64,000 nt of DNA from assembly GCF_001074155.1 (NCBI RefSeq), contig NZ_JUUZ01000033.1, forward strand, positions 62,001 to 126,000, given 5' to 3'. Positions 32,455 through 43,240 of the stretch are shown here, piece after piece (position 1 is the first letter of the stretch; every line of letters starts with the position of its first letter). The notes below the pieces were generated by a model that saw only the letters and a program-made list of their open reading frames with translations, ran no database searches and was not told where the DNA came from. The DNA is from Streptococcus pseudopneumoniae (GTDB lineage: Bacteria; Bacillota; Bacilli; Lactobacillales; Streptococcaceae). The translations under genes were made by a program, and so were the position numbers.

Positions 32455-32490
32455 ACAAATTATTTTAAATAGTTTTGAAAAAAGATATAA

Positions 32491-32516
32491 AAAAACAGGA
32501 CATACATCCTGTTTTT
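32491..32516 (-). terminator. intrinsic terminator after the lipoprotein gene
   Basis: A perfect 10-bp stem AAAAACAGGA / TCCTGTTTTT with a 6-base loop, 5 bases after the stop on the minus strand. Confidence 0.9.
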
Positions 32517-32521
32517 TTATA

Positions 32522-33133
32522 TTAATCTTTTTTTGTAGTCCAACTTTGTTCAATTAATGGAAGCATATCCTTTAAAACGTCAGGTGTTCCTTCTAGAGAA
32601 ACGTATCTAAACTTTCCATCATCTGATTTAAAGATCCAGATCACTAGATATTTACCATTTTTAGCAATACAGTTTACAACATAAGCGTCATAACCACCAA
32701 TTTTTGACTTAGATCCCCAAACTTTAGAGAAATCCTTGCTTTGTTGTTTAGTTTGATAAACACTAGTAGAGACTTGAACAGCATCAAGAGCAGCATATTC
32801 ACTTTCACTAACACCTAGGTGCTCTGGTTTAAAAGTATTTAGGGTTACGATATTGATGTCCGTTCCATCACAGTACTGAATATCATCACCACCCTCAACT
32901 TCTGTAAAATGAATCCATGATTTTGGAACTTTTACGTAACCATAAGCATCTGACCCAATTACCTGTGTATCTTTAATTGTTGATTCGGCTACAGTTGTTG
33001 TTTCTTGGGCTGTAGTAGTTTCTTGAACTGTTGTTGTTTCTGAAGCTGCTTCTTTTTTAGATTTTGAAGTATTACAAGCAGCGAGAAATAGGCAACACAC
33101 TAAAAGTGTAGATAAGCTGACAATTTTTTTCAT
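32522..33133 (-). CDS. putative lipoprotein of unknown function
   Basis: Exported lipoprotein of 203 residues. The signal peptide MKKIVSLSTLLVCCLFLAAC ends in the lipobox LAAC, with Cys20 as the lipidated residue. A low-complexity Thr/Glu spacer (QETTT repeated twice, then VAEST, about residues 36-51) links it to a globular domain with Cys residues at about 88 and 155 that could pair. I do not recognise the domain family. It is a single gene with its own promoter and terminator. The repetitive spacer could vary in length between strains. Confidence 0.85.
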   Translation of the reverse strand: MKKIVSLSTLLVCCLFLAACNTSKSKKEAASETTTVQETTTAQETTTVAESTIKDTQVIGSDAYGYVKVPKSWIHFTEVEGGDDIQYCDGTDINIVTLNTFKPEHLGVSESEYAALDAVQVSTSVYQTKQQSKDFSKVWGSKSKIGGYDAYVVNCIAKNGKYLVIWIFKSDDGKFRYVSLEGTPDVLKDMLPLIEQSWTTKKD

Positions 33134-33154
33134 GATCCTTCTCCTTTCACTTCT

Positions 33155-33183
33155 ATTCTAATGAAAGAAAAGATAAGTGTCAA
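33155..33183 (-). promoter_or_regulatory. promoter of the lipoprotein gene
   Basis: Minus-strand TTGACA (33183-33178) and TAGAAT (33160-33155), 17-base spacer. Confidence 0.8.
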
Positions 33184-33206
33184 AAGATAACTGTATTAGG
33201 AATCAA

Positions 33207-35030
33207 TTATTCTTCATCCATACTCAAGACACTTAAGAAGGCTTCTTGAGGAACTTCTACTGATCCAATTGCTTTCATGCGCTTTTTACCAGCTTTTTGT
33301 TTTTCAAGAAGTTTACGTTTACGAGAAACATCTCCTCCATAACACTTGGCAAGAACGTTCTTACGAAGAGCTTTGATATCTGTACGAGCTACAATCTTGT
33401 GTCCAATAGCTGCTTGGATTGGAACTTCAAACTGTTGACGTGGAATGATTTTCTTGAGTTTATCAACGATGAGTTTCCCACGTTCATAAGCAAAGTCCTT
33501 GTGAACGATAAAGCTAAGTGCATCCACCTTGTCCCCATTGAGAAGGATATCCATTTTAACCAGTTTAGATGGACGATACTCAGACAGTTCATAGTCAAAG
33601 CTTGCGTATCCACGTGTTGAAGATTTGAGCTTGTCAAAGAAATCAAAGACAATTTCAGCAAGTGGAATTTGATAGATAACATTCACACGATTATCATCGA
33701 TATAGTCCATCGTCACAAAGTCACCACGTTTGCGCTGAGCTAGTTCCATAACAGCTCCTACAAATTCCTGTGGTACCATGATTTGTGCTTTAACATAAGG
33801 TTCTTCAATGGTCACAATTTTGGTTGGGTCTGGAAACTCAGATGGATTCGATACATCCATAGACTCTCCATCAGTCTGATTTACTTTGTAGATAACAGAT
33901 GGAGCAGTCATGATCAAGTCAATGTTGAACTCACGTTCCAAACGTTCCTGAATAACATCCATATGAAGGAGACCCAAGAATCCACAACGGAAACCGAATC
34001 CAAGAGCTTGCGATGTTTCGGGTTCAAACTGAAGACTAGCATCGTTCAACTGCAATTTTTCAAGGGATTCACGAAGGTCATTGTATTTATTTGACTCGAT
34101 TGGATAAAGACCTGCGAAAACCATCGGATTCATCTGCTTGTATCCAGATAGGGGTTCTGAAGCAGGGTTTGCCGCCAAGGTAACTGTATCACCGACACGA
34201 GTATCTTGAACAGTCTTGATAGATGCTGCAATATAACCAACGTCACCTGTTGCAAGGAAGTCACGTCCTACTGCTTTGGGTGTGAATATTCCGACCTCAG
34301 TAACATCAAAGGTTTTACCATTGCTCATGAGCTGAATCTTATCACCTGGCTTCACAACTCCATCCATGACACGTACTTGGAGGATAACGCCACGATAAGC
34401 ATCGTATACTGAGTCAAAAATCAAAGCTTTTAATGGTGCTGATACATCACCAGTTGGTGCTGGAACTTTTTCTACAATTTGCTCTAAAATATCTTCAATT
34501 CCAATCCCAGCTTTTGCTGAAGCTAATACAGCCTCACTAGCATCCAGACCGATGACATCTTCAATTTCTGTACGCACGCGCTCTGGATCTGCAGCAGGCA
34601 AGTCAATCTTGTTAATAACTGGAAGGATCTCCAAATCATTATCCAAAGCAAGGTAAACGTTAGCTAATGTTTGAGCCTCAATCCCTTGAGCAGCATCGAC
34701 AACCAAAATGGCGCCCTCACAGGCAGCTAGAGAACGTGATACCTCATAAGTGAAGTCCACGTGTCCTGGTGTATCAATCAGGTGGAAAATATAGGTCTCG
34801 CCGTCTTTGGCAGTATAATTTAGCTCGATGGCATTCAGTTTGATAGTAATCCCACGCTCTCTCTCAAGGTCCATACTATCTAGAAGCTGAGCTTGCATTT
34901 CACGACTAGAAACCGTCTCTGTAGCCTCCAAAATACGGTCTGCCAATGTTGACTTCCCATGGTCAATATGCGCGATAATGGAAAAGTTTCGGATCTTCTC
35001 CTGACGTTTTTTCAATTCTTCTAAATTCAA
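33207..35030 (-). CDS. lepA: elongation factor 4 (LepA)
   Basis: Translational GTPase that acts on the ribosome. The G1 motif AHIDHGKST is at residues 20-28, DTPGH and NKID follow, and the C-terminal LepA-specific domain is complete; 607 residues is the normal length. The start codon is TTG at 35030 ([14 protein letters not shown]), with GGAAGAG in front; the next in-frame ATG would remove the G domain. A weak start codon on a strong promoter may keep its level low. Confidence 0.96.
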   Translation of the reverse strand: MNLEELKKRQEKIRNFSIIAHIDHGKSTLADRILEATETVSSREMQAQLLDSMDLERERGITIKLNAIELNYTAKDGETYIFHLIDTPGHVDFTYEVSRSLAACEGAILVVDAAQGIEAQTLANVYLALDNDLEILPVINKIDLPAADPERVRTEIEDVIGLDASEAVLASAKAGIGIEDILEQIVEKVPAPTGDVSAPLKALIFDSVYDAYRGVILQVRVMDGVVKPGDKIQLMSNGKTFDVTEVGIFTPKAVGRDFLATGDVGYIAASIKTVQDTRVGDTVTLAANPASEPLSGYKQMNPMVFAGLYPIESNKYNDLRESLEKLQLNDASLQFEPETSQALGFGFRCGFLGLLHMDVIQERLEREFNIDLIMTAPSVIYKVNQTDGESMDVSNPSEFPDPTKIVTIEEPYVKAQIMVPQEFVGAVMELAQRKRGDFVTMDYIDDNRVNVIYQIPLAEIVFDFFDKLKSSTRGYASFDYELSEYRPSKLVKMDILLNGDKVDALSFIVHKDFAYERGKLIVDKLKKIIPRQQFEVPIQAAIGHKIVARTDIKALRKNVLAKCYGGDVSRKRKLLEKQKAGKKRMKAIGSVEVPQEAFLSVLSMDEE

Positions 35031-35058
35031 GATTCTCTTCCTTTCAGGGTATCTATTA

Positions 35059-35087
35059 ATTATAAATTGTTTTTATGTTTTTGACAA
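35059..35087 (-). promoter_or_regulatory. promoter of lepA
   Basis: Minus-strand TTGTCA (35087-35082) and TATAAT (35064-35059), 17-base spacer, 28 bases before the TTG start. Confidence 0.75.
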
Positions 35088-35111
35088 GACCATAATACCC
35101 TGTAGAGAGTA

Positions 35112-35840
35112 TTAATCTTCAGCAACAAAGCCGTCATTTTCGATGAAATAGTGGTCTGTCATACCTTGGTCAGTAAAGACAATTCCATGAAGGACACCAC
35201 CATAGACAGCTCCTCCATCCATTCCGATTTTTCCATCTTCTGTCATCCAAAGTTCTGCAGTTCCTGGTTTTTGATCCAAAAGTCCGTAGACTGGTGTATG
35301 ACCAAAAACAATTGTTTTTCCTGTATGATTAACTGCTTCGTGGAATGGTTTTCTGAGCCAGACTTTCTTGTAATCTGTAGTTTCATGCCAATCATCCAAA
35401 GTTAAATCAATTCCCGCATGAACAAAGATATACTGATCCGTTTCAATCATGAATGGCATTTGTCGGATAAAAGCAACCAAGTCTGCTGCTTCAGTTTCTA
35501 CACGATTAGCATCTGCTACTCCATCTACTGGTGCATCCAGTGGACGTCCCAAAATAGAATTTATAGTTGTATCCCCACCATTACGACGATAGTGGTCATA
35601 GCTTTCTTCAGGATTATCCAACCAAGTTAAAAACATGTACTCGTGATTTCCTGAAATGCAAATCGCTCCTTGATTTTCTACCAAGTCCTTGACCATCTCA
35701 AGAACACGACGACTATCTTCCCCTCTATCAATCAAATCTCCAAGAAAGAGTAATTGAGTCTTACCATCCCATGTTTTTAGAAGGTCCTCGAGCATTCCTG
35801 CTTTTCCGTGAACATCTCCAATTACATAATAGTCTGTCAT
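35112..35840 (-). CDS. calcineurin-like serine/threonine-type phosphoesterase
   Basis: Metallophosphoesterase of 242 residues in the PPP-type phosphatase family. The metal-binding motifs are in order: GDVHG at residues 8-12, GDLIDRG near 34-40, GNHE near 65-68, and later histidines in FVHAG and FGHTP. It could be a protein phosphatase or a diadenosine tetraphosphatase; the sequence does not decide. Its ATG directly abuts the recN stop, so it is the last gene of the xseA-recN operon. Its position beside the DNA-repair gene recN is conserved in streptococci as far as I recall. Confidence 0.87.
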   Translation of the reverse strand: MTDYYVIGDVHGKAGMLEDLLKTWDGKTQLLFLGDLIDRGEDSRRVLEMVKDLVENQGAICISGNHEYMFLTWLDNPEESYDHYRRNGGDTTINSILGRPLDAPVDGVADANRVETEAADLVAFIRQMPFMIETDQYIFVHAGIDLTLDDWHETTDYKKVWLRKPFHEAVNHTGKTIVFGHTPVYGLLDQKPGTAELWMTEDGKIGMDGGAVYGGVLHGIVFTDQGMTDHYFIENDGFVAED

Positions 35841-37508
35841 TTATTTCTCCTTACTTTGTAACAATTCTCTCGCTTGACTAAGTGCTGCTTCAGTCACATT
35901 CTCACCAGCCAACATTTTGGCAACTTCTTCCACCCTTTCTTCAACTGTCAACAAGCGAACTGTTGAAACAGTTGAATGGTCATTACTAATCTTTTCGATA
36001 AAGAACTGATAATCTGCGATCGCAATGACTTGAGGAAGATGAGATATAGCTAATACTTGGCCGTGCTGACCAATTTTATGAATCTTTTGAGCGATTGCTT
36101 GAGCTACACGACCTGAAACTCCTGTGTCCACTTCATCGAATACAATACTGGTCTTACCTTCCTTACGAGAAAAAGCAGACTTAATCGCCAACATAAGGCG
36201 AGACAACTCTCCTCCAGAAGCTACTTTGACCAATGGTTTAAAAGCTTCTCCAGGGTTGGTGGAGATGTAAAATTCAACACTTTCATTTCCTTCACGAGTA
36301 AACTTACCTTTAGTAAATTGAACCTGAAACTGAGCTTTCTCCATATAGAGGTCTTTGAGTTCTTGCTGAATCTCAATTTCTAATTGTTGAGCTAAGTTAT
36401 GTCGAGCAGATGCAAGCTTACTTGCTAGGTCAACTAGACTTACTTCCAACTTTTTGAGTTCTGCTTCCATATCATCTGAAGATAAATGATTGCCAGTCAA
36501 AAGGCTGTATTCTTCTGTGATTTTAGCAAAGTACATCAAGACATCGTCAACATTCCCACCATACTTACGTGTAATGGCGTGAATGAGATCTAAACGGCTT
36601 TCAATCTGCATGAGACGATTACCGTCGAAATCAAGACTTTCAATAATATCCTCTAAACGTTTAGTAACATCTTCTAGAACATAATAAGATTCAGATATGG
36701 AAGTAGAAATTTCACGATATTCTACATCATACTCTTCTATACTTTCCATATCATTCATAGCTGAACGCACGTTAGCTAGACTTGAAAATTCTTCATTATC
36801 TAACATTGTATAAGCATTAGTCAACGTATCAGCAATATTTTTATGATTTAGAAGTTTATCTCGTTCTTGGTTTAGTTTGAGGTCTTCACCTGGCTGTAAG
36901 GATGCAGATTCAATTTCAGCCATCTGAAATTCCAACATTTCAATACGAGCCTTGTGCTCTTCTTGATTTTTCTTAATCTCAAGAAGTTGCTTGCGCATTT
37001 TACGATAAGCATCAAAGTTTGTCTGATAGGCTTGCTTCAGTTCCAGAAAATCTGCATCACCAAACCCATCAAGCATATGAATATGCAATTGTGGACGCAT
37101 TAACTCTTCTTGGTCATGTTGGCCATGGATATCAACAAGATACTGTCCAATTGAGCGAAGAACAGATAGATTAACCATCTGTCCATTGACACGACTAACA
37201 CTACGCCCGTTTTGTAAAATTTCACGACGGATGATGATTTCATCACCTAACTCTATTCCTTGCTCATCAAAAATCATTTGCAAAGCTCGACTATTTTCAA
37301 TTGAGAAAAGACCTTCGATTTCAGCCTTAGGAGCACCATGACGAATGACGTCCATTGTAGCTCTTGCTCCCAGCATCATATTCATGGCATCGATGATGAT
37401 AGATTTCCCAGCACCGGTTTCACCCGTCAGAACTGTCATTCCCTTCTCAAAATTAAGTGAAATAGCCTCAATGATGGCAAAGTTTTTAATTGAAATTTCA
37501 AGTAACAT
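35841..37508 (-). CDS. recN: DNA repair protein RecN
   Basis: SMC-like ATPase used in double-strand break repair. Walker A GETGAGKS is at residues 29-36; the middle (about 150-370) is a coiled coil with a hinge; the Walker B/signature region is near the C-terminus (IVFDEVDTGVSG). At 555 residues it is full length. It follows argR by 6 bases in an operon where most genes overlap. Confidence 0.96.
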   Translation of the reverse strand: MLLEISIKNFAIIEAISLNFEKGMTVLTGETGAGKSIIIDAMNMMLGARATMDVIRHGAPKAEIEGLFSIENSRALQMIFDEQGIELGDEIIIRREILQNGRSVSRVNGQMVNLSVLRSIGQYLVDIHGQHDQEELMRPQLHIHMLDGFGDADFLELKQAYQTNFDAYRKMRKQLLEIKKNQEEHKARIEMLEFQMAEIESASLQPGEDLKLNQERDKLLNHKNIADTLTNAYTMLDNEEFSSLANVRSAMNDMESIEEYDVEYREISTSISESYYVLEDVTKRLEDIIESLDFDGNRLMQIESRLDLIHAITRKYGGNVDDVLMYFAKITEEYSLLTGNHLSSDDMEAELKKLEVSLVDLASKLASARHNLAQQLEIEIQQELKDLYMEKAQFQVQFTKGKFTREGNESVEFYISTNPGEAFKPLVKVASGGELSRLMLAIKSAFSRKEGKTSIVFDEVDTGVSGRVAQAIAQKIHKIGQHGQVLAISHLPQVIAIADYQFFIEKISNDHSTVSTVRLLTVEERVEEVAKMLAGENVTEAALSQARELLQSKEK

Positions 37509-37514
37509 AAGGTC

Positions 37515-37946
37515 CTACCATTTTTTAACTTGTTCAACAATCTCTATAGCTGCTTCTTCAGTTCGCGCCACAATTAAAATTGAGTTGTCATCTGCTAAAC
37601 AGCTAAAAATCATATCCGAAAATGTTTGAGTCAATTGACTTTTTACAAAAATTGTATTCCCAGGAATAACATCTAAATTAATGAGATTCCCCATTCTTTC
37701 GAAACTTTCGATATTGTTCTCAGCTAACTGTAAACTTTTAACTACTGACTTTGGTAATTCATAGACATATGTATTATCTTTCAAAGGAATTTTTACAATC
37801 CCTAATTCTTTGATATCACGTGAAACAGTTGCTTGAGTGGCAGAAATCCCTGCTTCTCTCAAATGTTCAACGATTTCTTCTTGTGTGCCGATTTGATAAT
37901 CAGTCACAAATCTTCTAATCTTTTCAAGTCTTTCTTTTTTATTCAT
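37515..37946 (-). CDS. argR: arginine repressor family regulator (ArgR/AhrC)
   Basis: Arginine-sensing regulator of 143 residues. The N-terminal winged helix (residues 1-70, with GISATQATVSRDIKELG) binds ARG boxes; the C-terminal half (GNTIFVKS, DDNSILIVARTEEAA) forms the hexamer and binds arginine. Streptococci carry several ArgR paralogues; this is the one linked to recN. It overlaps the tlyA stop by 8 bases. Confidence 0.93.
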   Translation of the reverse strand: MNKKERLEKIRRFVTDYQIGTQEEIVEHLREAGISATQATVSRDIKELGIVKIPLKDNTYVYELPKSVVKSLQLAENNIESFERMGNLINLDVIPGNTIFVKSQLTQTFSDMIFSCLADDNSILIVARTEEAAIEIVEQVKKW

Positions 37947-38754
37947 CTTTAAACTCTCTATGTGCTTTTTCTACTACTTTTTCTATTTCAGAAACTACTT
38001 GGTTGCTTGCATGTTCTTCTTTACGTAAATAAGCAAGAAACTCAATATTCCCATGTCCACCTTGAATAGGAGAGAAATCCAATCCTGAGACTGAGAATCC
38101 TTCATCAACTGCCATTTTAGTAACTGATTCTAAAACATTTTGGTGAACTTTGGCATCTCTGATAATTCCATTTTTACCAATCTGTTCTCGGCCTGCTTCA
38201 AACTGTGGTTTTATGAGTGCAACAACTTCCCCTTGGTCGACCAGTATTCTATGTAGAGCCGGTAAAATGAGACTCAAAGAAATAAAACTCACATCGATAC
38301 TTGCGAAACTTGGCTCTTCTTCAAAGTTATTTTTTTCAGCATAACGAAAGTTAAATTGCTCCATGCTGATAACACGTGAATCTTGGCGTAATTTCCAGGC
38401 TAGCTGATTGGTCCCAACATCCACAGCATAGACAAGCTTAGCACCATTTTGCAACATGACATCGGTAAAGCCACCCGTAGATGCTCCGATGTCAATGGTC
38501 GTTTTGCCTTCAACTGATATGTCAAATTTTTCTAAAGCTTTCTCAAGTTTCAAGCCGCCTCGGCTCACATACTTGAGTTTCTCACCCTTGAGTTTTAATT
38601 CAGTATCATCAGGAATTTTTTCTCCTGGTTTATCAAAACGCTCACCATTAAGGACTGCAATCACTAATCCAGCCATTACGCCCCGCTTAGCCTGTTCTCT
38701 TGTTTCAAATAAACCTTGTTTGTAGGCAAGTACATCTACTCTTTCCTTAGGCAT
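37939..38754 (-). CDS. tlyA: TlyA family rRNA 2'-O-methyltransferase / hemolysin-like protein
   Basis: S4-domain plus FtsJ-like methyltransferase of 271 residues. The S4 RNA-binding domain covers about residues 1-65 and the SAM motif DIGASTGGFTDVML about 88-101. TlyA in mycobacteria methylates 16S and 23S rRNA; hemolysin is an older name. It overlaps ispA and argR by 8 bases each, in the conserved ispA-tlyA-argR-recN order. Confidence 0.93.
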   Translation of the reverse strand: MPKERVDVLAYKQGLFETREQAKRGVMAGLVIAVLNGERFDKPGEKIPDDTELKLKGEKLKYVSRGGLKLEKALEKFDISVEGKTTIDIGASTGGFTDVMLQNGAKLVYAVDVGTNQLAWKLRQDSRVISMEQFNFRYAEKNNFEEEPSFASIDVSFISLSLILPALHRILVDQGEVVALIKPQFEAGREQIGKNGIIRDAKVHQNVLESVTKMAVDEGFSVSGLDFSPIQGGHGNIEFLAYLRKEEHASNQVVSEIEKVVEKAHREFKDE

Positions 38755-39622
38755 TGATTCTCAAACTTTCTACTATTTTTACAATTGGTTCTTTATCAAA
38801 GTCAACTAATTGGCTAATCACGTCTAACTTTTCATTAGCCTGATCCAAAGTTCGGTTACAAAAAACTTTTGCCTCATCCAATCCTAACAAAGCAGGATAG
38901 GTTGATTTCTCAGCTTGCAAATCTTTTTGTGGTGTTTTACCAATTTCCTCAAAACTAGCAGTAACATCAAGGATATCATCTCTCACTTGAAAAGCAAGCC
39001 CAATCAGCTCTCCAACTGTTTTCAACTGTTTTTGAAGATTTTCATCCAATCCTGCAATAATTCCTGCCGCTTGAAAAGGGAAGGCTAAGAGTTTACCCGT
39101 TTTATTAGCATGGATGGTCTGAAGTTCTTCTAGGTTTAAATGTTTACCTTCACCTTCCATATCCAAAACTTGGCCAGCGACCATCCCCATACTTCCAGAA
39201 GAAAGGGACAAAGAAGCTATTAAATCTACCTTAATTTCGTTTGGCAAGTCTCCTTGCGCTATCAAAGCATAAGGATCTAAAAAGAGGGCATCTCCTGCTA
39301 AAATTGCTAGTGCTTCACCAAACTTCTTATGGTTGGTTAAACGCCCACGACGAAAATCATCATCATCCATAGCAGGAAGATCATCATGAATTAAACTTCC
39401 TGTGTGAATCATCTCAAGCGCCGCTGCAACCTGTGCATGAGCTGGTGTAATAGACACCTGCAAAGACTCCAAAACTTCTAAAAGCAGATAAGGACGGATT
39501 CTTTTACCACCTGCATGAATAGAATAGAGAACAGCTTCTCTGAGATTAGCTGCTAATTGCTGATCTCCATAAAACTCCTCAAGAGCTGACTCAACCTTAG
39601 CTAATTTTTTTTGCTTGTTCAT
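38747..39622 (-). CDS. ispA: farnesyl diphosphate synthase (short-chain prenyl transferase)
   Basis: Makes farnesyl diphosphate, precursor of undecaprenyl phosphate for the cell wall. The first aspartate-rich motif is [10 protein letters not shown] from residue 80 and the second is DDILD near 215; 291 residues is normal. The ATG overlaps xseB by four bases. Its product ultimately supplies the lipid carrier handled by the PopT-like protein elsewhere in this window. Confidence 0.95.
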   Translation of the reverse strand: MNKQKKLAKVESALEEFYGDQQLAANLREAVLYSIHAGGKRIRPYLLLEVLESLQVSITPAHAQVAAALEMIHTGSLIHDDLPAMDDDDFRRGRLTNHKKFGEALAILAGDALFLDPYALIAQGDLPNEIKVDLIASLSLSSGSMGMVAGQVLDMEGEGKHLNLEELQTIHANKTGKLLAFPFQAAGIIAGLDENLQKQLKTVGELIGLAFQVRDDILDVTASFEEIGKTPQKDLQAEKSTYPALLGLDEAKVFCNRTLDQANEKLDVISQLVDFDKEPIVKIVESLRINA

Positions 39623-39831
39623 AGAAGTTCGCTTTCTGTTCCATCTTCTTGCATGACTTTAACCAAGGTCTTTTCTGCTTTATCAAGTGTTGCTTGCAAT
39701 TCTTTTGAAAGAACCATTCCTTTTTGAAATGCAGTAATAGCATCTTCTAAAGCAATTTCACCATTTTCTAAACTCTGAACAATAGTCTCAAGCTCTGCTA
39801 AATTATCTTCAAATTTCTTCTGTTTTGACAT
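39619..39831 (-). CDS. xseB: exodeoxyribonuclease VII small subunit
   Basis: Short helical protein (70 residues) that binds XseA to form exonuclease VII. The sequence [26 protein letters not shown] is typical of the family. Its start lies 23 bases inside xseA and its stop overlaps ispA by 4 bases. Confidence 0.95.
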   Translation of the reverse strand: MSKQKKFEDNLAELETIVQSLENGEIALEDAITAFQKGMVLSKELQATLDKAEKTLVKVMQEDGTESELL

Positions 39832-41149
39832 CTTTAACCTCTAATTCTACCTGACCATCTCGCATCATCAACATCACCTGGTCATTTTTTTTCAAATCAT
39901 TTACTGAAGATACCACAGTATCCTCTTTTTTAACAATCGCATAACCCCTTGCTACGATACGACTCGTATCTAACATGAGTAGAGCTTCTGACAAGCGTTT
40001 TACTTCAGCAACCTTAACATCATAGATCACAGCCATCTGGCTACGCATTAATTTTTGTAACTGTTGAATACGATCTTGGTAGCGCTGAAGCTTGACGATC
40101 GGCGATAATTGCTCTAAACGGTGAATTTGAGCTTGAACCTTCTGTTGATTTCTAACTAATTCACCATTCAATCCCTGCTTCAGTCGAAGTACTAACTGAT
40201 CCAAGCGTTGCAGATATCCATCATATAAACGCTCTGGTTGCCTGAAGATGACTGATTGACTAAGCCCTCTCAAGGCTTCTTTTTTCTTTGATAAAGTATT
40301 TTGTACAGCAGTAGCCATTCGTTTCTCTTGATTTTTAAGGTAGGTCAGAAGATCTAACTTAGTCACAGGTGTAGCTAACTCTGCTGCAGCAGTTGGTGTT
40401 GCTGCTCTCTTGTCGGCAACAAAATCAGCCAAGGTTACATCTGTTTCGTGGCCCACACTTGAAATGATGGGTAGCCGTGATTCAAAAATAGAACGCACTA
40501 CAATCTCTTCGTTAAAAGCCCAAAGATCCTCAATTGATCCACCACCACGACCAATGATCAGAACATCCAAGTCTTCTCGTCCATTAGCTCTAGCAATATT
40601 ACGGGCAATCTCCTCTGCTGCCCCTTCGCCTTGTACCTTGGTAGGATATAAAACAATCTCAACCCCTGGGAAACGTCTGCTAACGGTAGTAATAATATCC
40701 TGTATAACAGCACCACTACGACTAGTCACAACCCCGATACGTTTTGCAAACTGAGGGATTGCTTGTTTAAAGCGTTCTTGAAAAAGGCCTTCTTCCGATA
40801 ATTTCTTTTTTAATTGTTCGAACTGAATCGCAAGAGCCCCTACACCATCAGGCTCTGCCTTTTCAATGATGATAGAGTAGCTCCCACTTGGTTCATAGAC
40901 TTGGACACGACCGATAACATTGATCTTCATCCCTTCTTCCAAATCAAAACCTAGTTTCTGATAAATACCTGACCAAATAGTCGCTTGGATTACAGCTCGA
41001 TCATCTTTTAGAGAAAAATATTGATGAGTTGGACGCTTCCGGAAGTTAGAAACCTGACCAGTTAAATAGACCCTCTCCAAGTATGGGTCTTTATCGAATT
41101 TCATTTTCAGATACTTAGTCAAAGTTGTTACCGACAAATACTTATCCAT
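39809..41149 (-). CDS. xseA: exodeoxyribonuclease VII large subunit
   Basis: Catalytic subunit of the single-strand-specific exonuclease VII. The N-terminal OB fold (about residues 1-100), the catalytic domain with [16 protein letters not shown] and a long coiled coil (about 265-400) are all visible in 446 residues. GGAGG precedes the ATG. It is first in the operon xseA-xseB-ispA-tlyA-argR-recN-phosphoesterase. Confidence 0.96.
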   Translation of the reverse strand: MDKYLSVTTLTKYLKMKFDKDPYLERVYLTGQVSNFRKRPTHQYFSLKDDRAVIQATIWSGIYQKLGFDLEEGMKINVIGRVQVYEPSGSYSIIIEKAEPDGVGALAIQFEQLKKKLSEEGLFQERFKQAIPQFAKRIGVVTSRSGAVIQDIITTVSRRFPGVEIVLYPTKVQGEGAAEEIARNIARANGREDLDVLIIGRGGGSIEDLWAFNEEIVVRSIFESRLPIISSVGHETDVTLADFVADKRAATPTAAAELATPVTKLDLLTYLKNQEKRMATAVQNTLSKKKEALRGLSQSVIFRQPERLYDGYLQRLDQLVLRLKQGLNGELVRNQQKVQAQIHRLEQLSPIVKLQRYQDRIQQLQKLMRSQMAVIYDVKVAEVKRLSEALLMLDTSRIVARGYAIVKKEDTVVSSVNDLKKNDQVMLMMRDGQVELEVKDVKTEEI

Positions 41150-41186
41150 CTCAACCTCCTTCTTTCTCTAGTTTTTCCTGGGTATT

Positions 41187-41195
41187 ATTATACCA
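41187..41195 (-). promoter_or_regulatory. extended -10 promoter of the xseA operon
   Basis: Minus-strand TGGTATAAT, 37 bases before the xseA ATG; the -35 is weak. GGTATAATAATACC is itself an inverted repeat. Confidence 0.65.
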
Positions 41196-41278
41196 AAAAA
41201 ACGTTTAAAAATCTCTCTTTTCACCTCTAGAATACGAAAACAAGACTGGATTTCTTTGGGCTTGTCTAATAATATACA

Positions 41279-41306
41279 AAAGCCCTCGGAAAAATCCAAG
41301 GGCTTT
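41279..41306 (-). terminator. intrinsic terminator after eno
   Basis: A 12-bp stem with one G-U pair (AAAGCCCTTGGA with TCCGAGGGCTTT on the minus strand) followed by a short TTTTG. Confidence 0.85.
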
Positions 41307-41326
41307 CATTAGTTCACTGAACTATT

Positions 41327-42634
<1,308 letters not shown>

Positions 42635-42669
42635 TTACTCTCCTTTGAGTTAAATTATTTTACACCTCT

Positions 42670-42698
42670 ATGATACATCAAAAAGATACCTTTTTCAA
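42670..42698 (-). promoter_or_regulatory. promoter of eno
   Basis: Minus-strand TTGAAA (42698-42693) and TATCAT (42675-42670) with a 17-base spacer. Confidence 0.8.
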
Positions 42699-42727
42699 GA
42701 AAAAACGTTATCTTTGTGCAAATTTTC

Positions 42728-42754
42728 CTTAACTTTGTTAAGTAATCGCTTTCT
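42728..42754. promoter_or_regulatory. inverted repeat and cre-like site between eno and the YueI gene
   Basis: CTTAAC, TTT, GTTAAG (42728-42742) is a perfect inverted repeat. It abuts AGTAATCGCTTTCT (42741-42754), which fits a relaxed cre pattern except at the first base. The site lies about 80 bases upstream of the expected eno start, where CcpA would activate instead of repress. Both assignments are tentative. Confidence 0.35.
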
Positions 42755-42779
42755 TTTCCGCCTTATCTATAGACTTTTA

Positions 42780-42788
42780 TGATATACT
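42780..42788 (+). promoter_or_regulatory. extended -10 promoter predicting a leaderless mRNA for the YueI-family gene
   Basis: TGATATACT ends 6 bases before the ATG at 42795, so transcription should start at or next to the start codon. No ribosome-binding site is present. Confidence 0.6.
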
Positions 42789-42794
42789 ATATTT

Positions 42795-43238
42795 ATGACT
42801 GATATATCTAAACAAATATTAGAAAAAGCCAATGGTGGACTTAAGTTAAATCCAGACGAACAAAGACGTTTTCTTGGTACCTTTGAAGAACGTGTTCTTG
42901 GCTACGCTGAACTCGCTACTGCGAATGATGTCAAATTTCAAAAGGCATTTTTAACAATTTTAGAGACTTTTAAAAAAGAAACCGAACCTCTATTTGTCAA
43001 AATTTCTCCTCAAGTAGTATTTGACAAACAGGTCTATTATTTAAAACAAGCCAAAGATGCTGACTGCCAAGCAACTATCGTTTCTGAAGATCATAACTCT
43101 TCTCCTTTCGGACTGGTTATCCATAGCGATGTTCCGGTTCAAACAAGTGAAAAAGACCTCAGAAAGGCCTTTTCAGACTTGTGGCAAGAGAAAGAGACGA
43201 AAGTTCCTACTTCTCTCTGGAAAAAATGGTTTGGTTAA
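42795..43238 (+). CDS. YueI-family protein (DUF1694)
   Basis: Uncharacterised cytoplasmic protein of 147 residues from the DUF1694/YueI family. It has the N-terminal MTDISKQILEKANGGLKLNPDEQRRFLGTF-type helix region, here beginning MTDISKQILEKA, and the segment ERVLGYAELA typical of the family. Its function is unknown. It has no ribosome site and appears leaderless. It is divergent from eno and convergent with glycerate kinase: the two stop codons are only 2 bases apart with no terminator between, so the transcripts probably overlap as antisense RNA. Confidence 0.88.
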   Translation: MTDISKQILEKANGGLKLNPDEQRRFLGTFEERVLGYAELATANDVKFQKAFLTILETFKKETEPLFVKISPQVVFDKQVYYLKQAKDADCQATIVSEDHNSSPFGLVIHSDVPVQTSEKDLRKAFSDLWQEKETKVPTSLWKKWFG

Positions 43239-43240
43239 CT

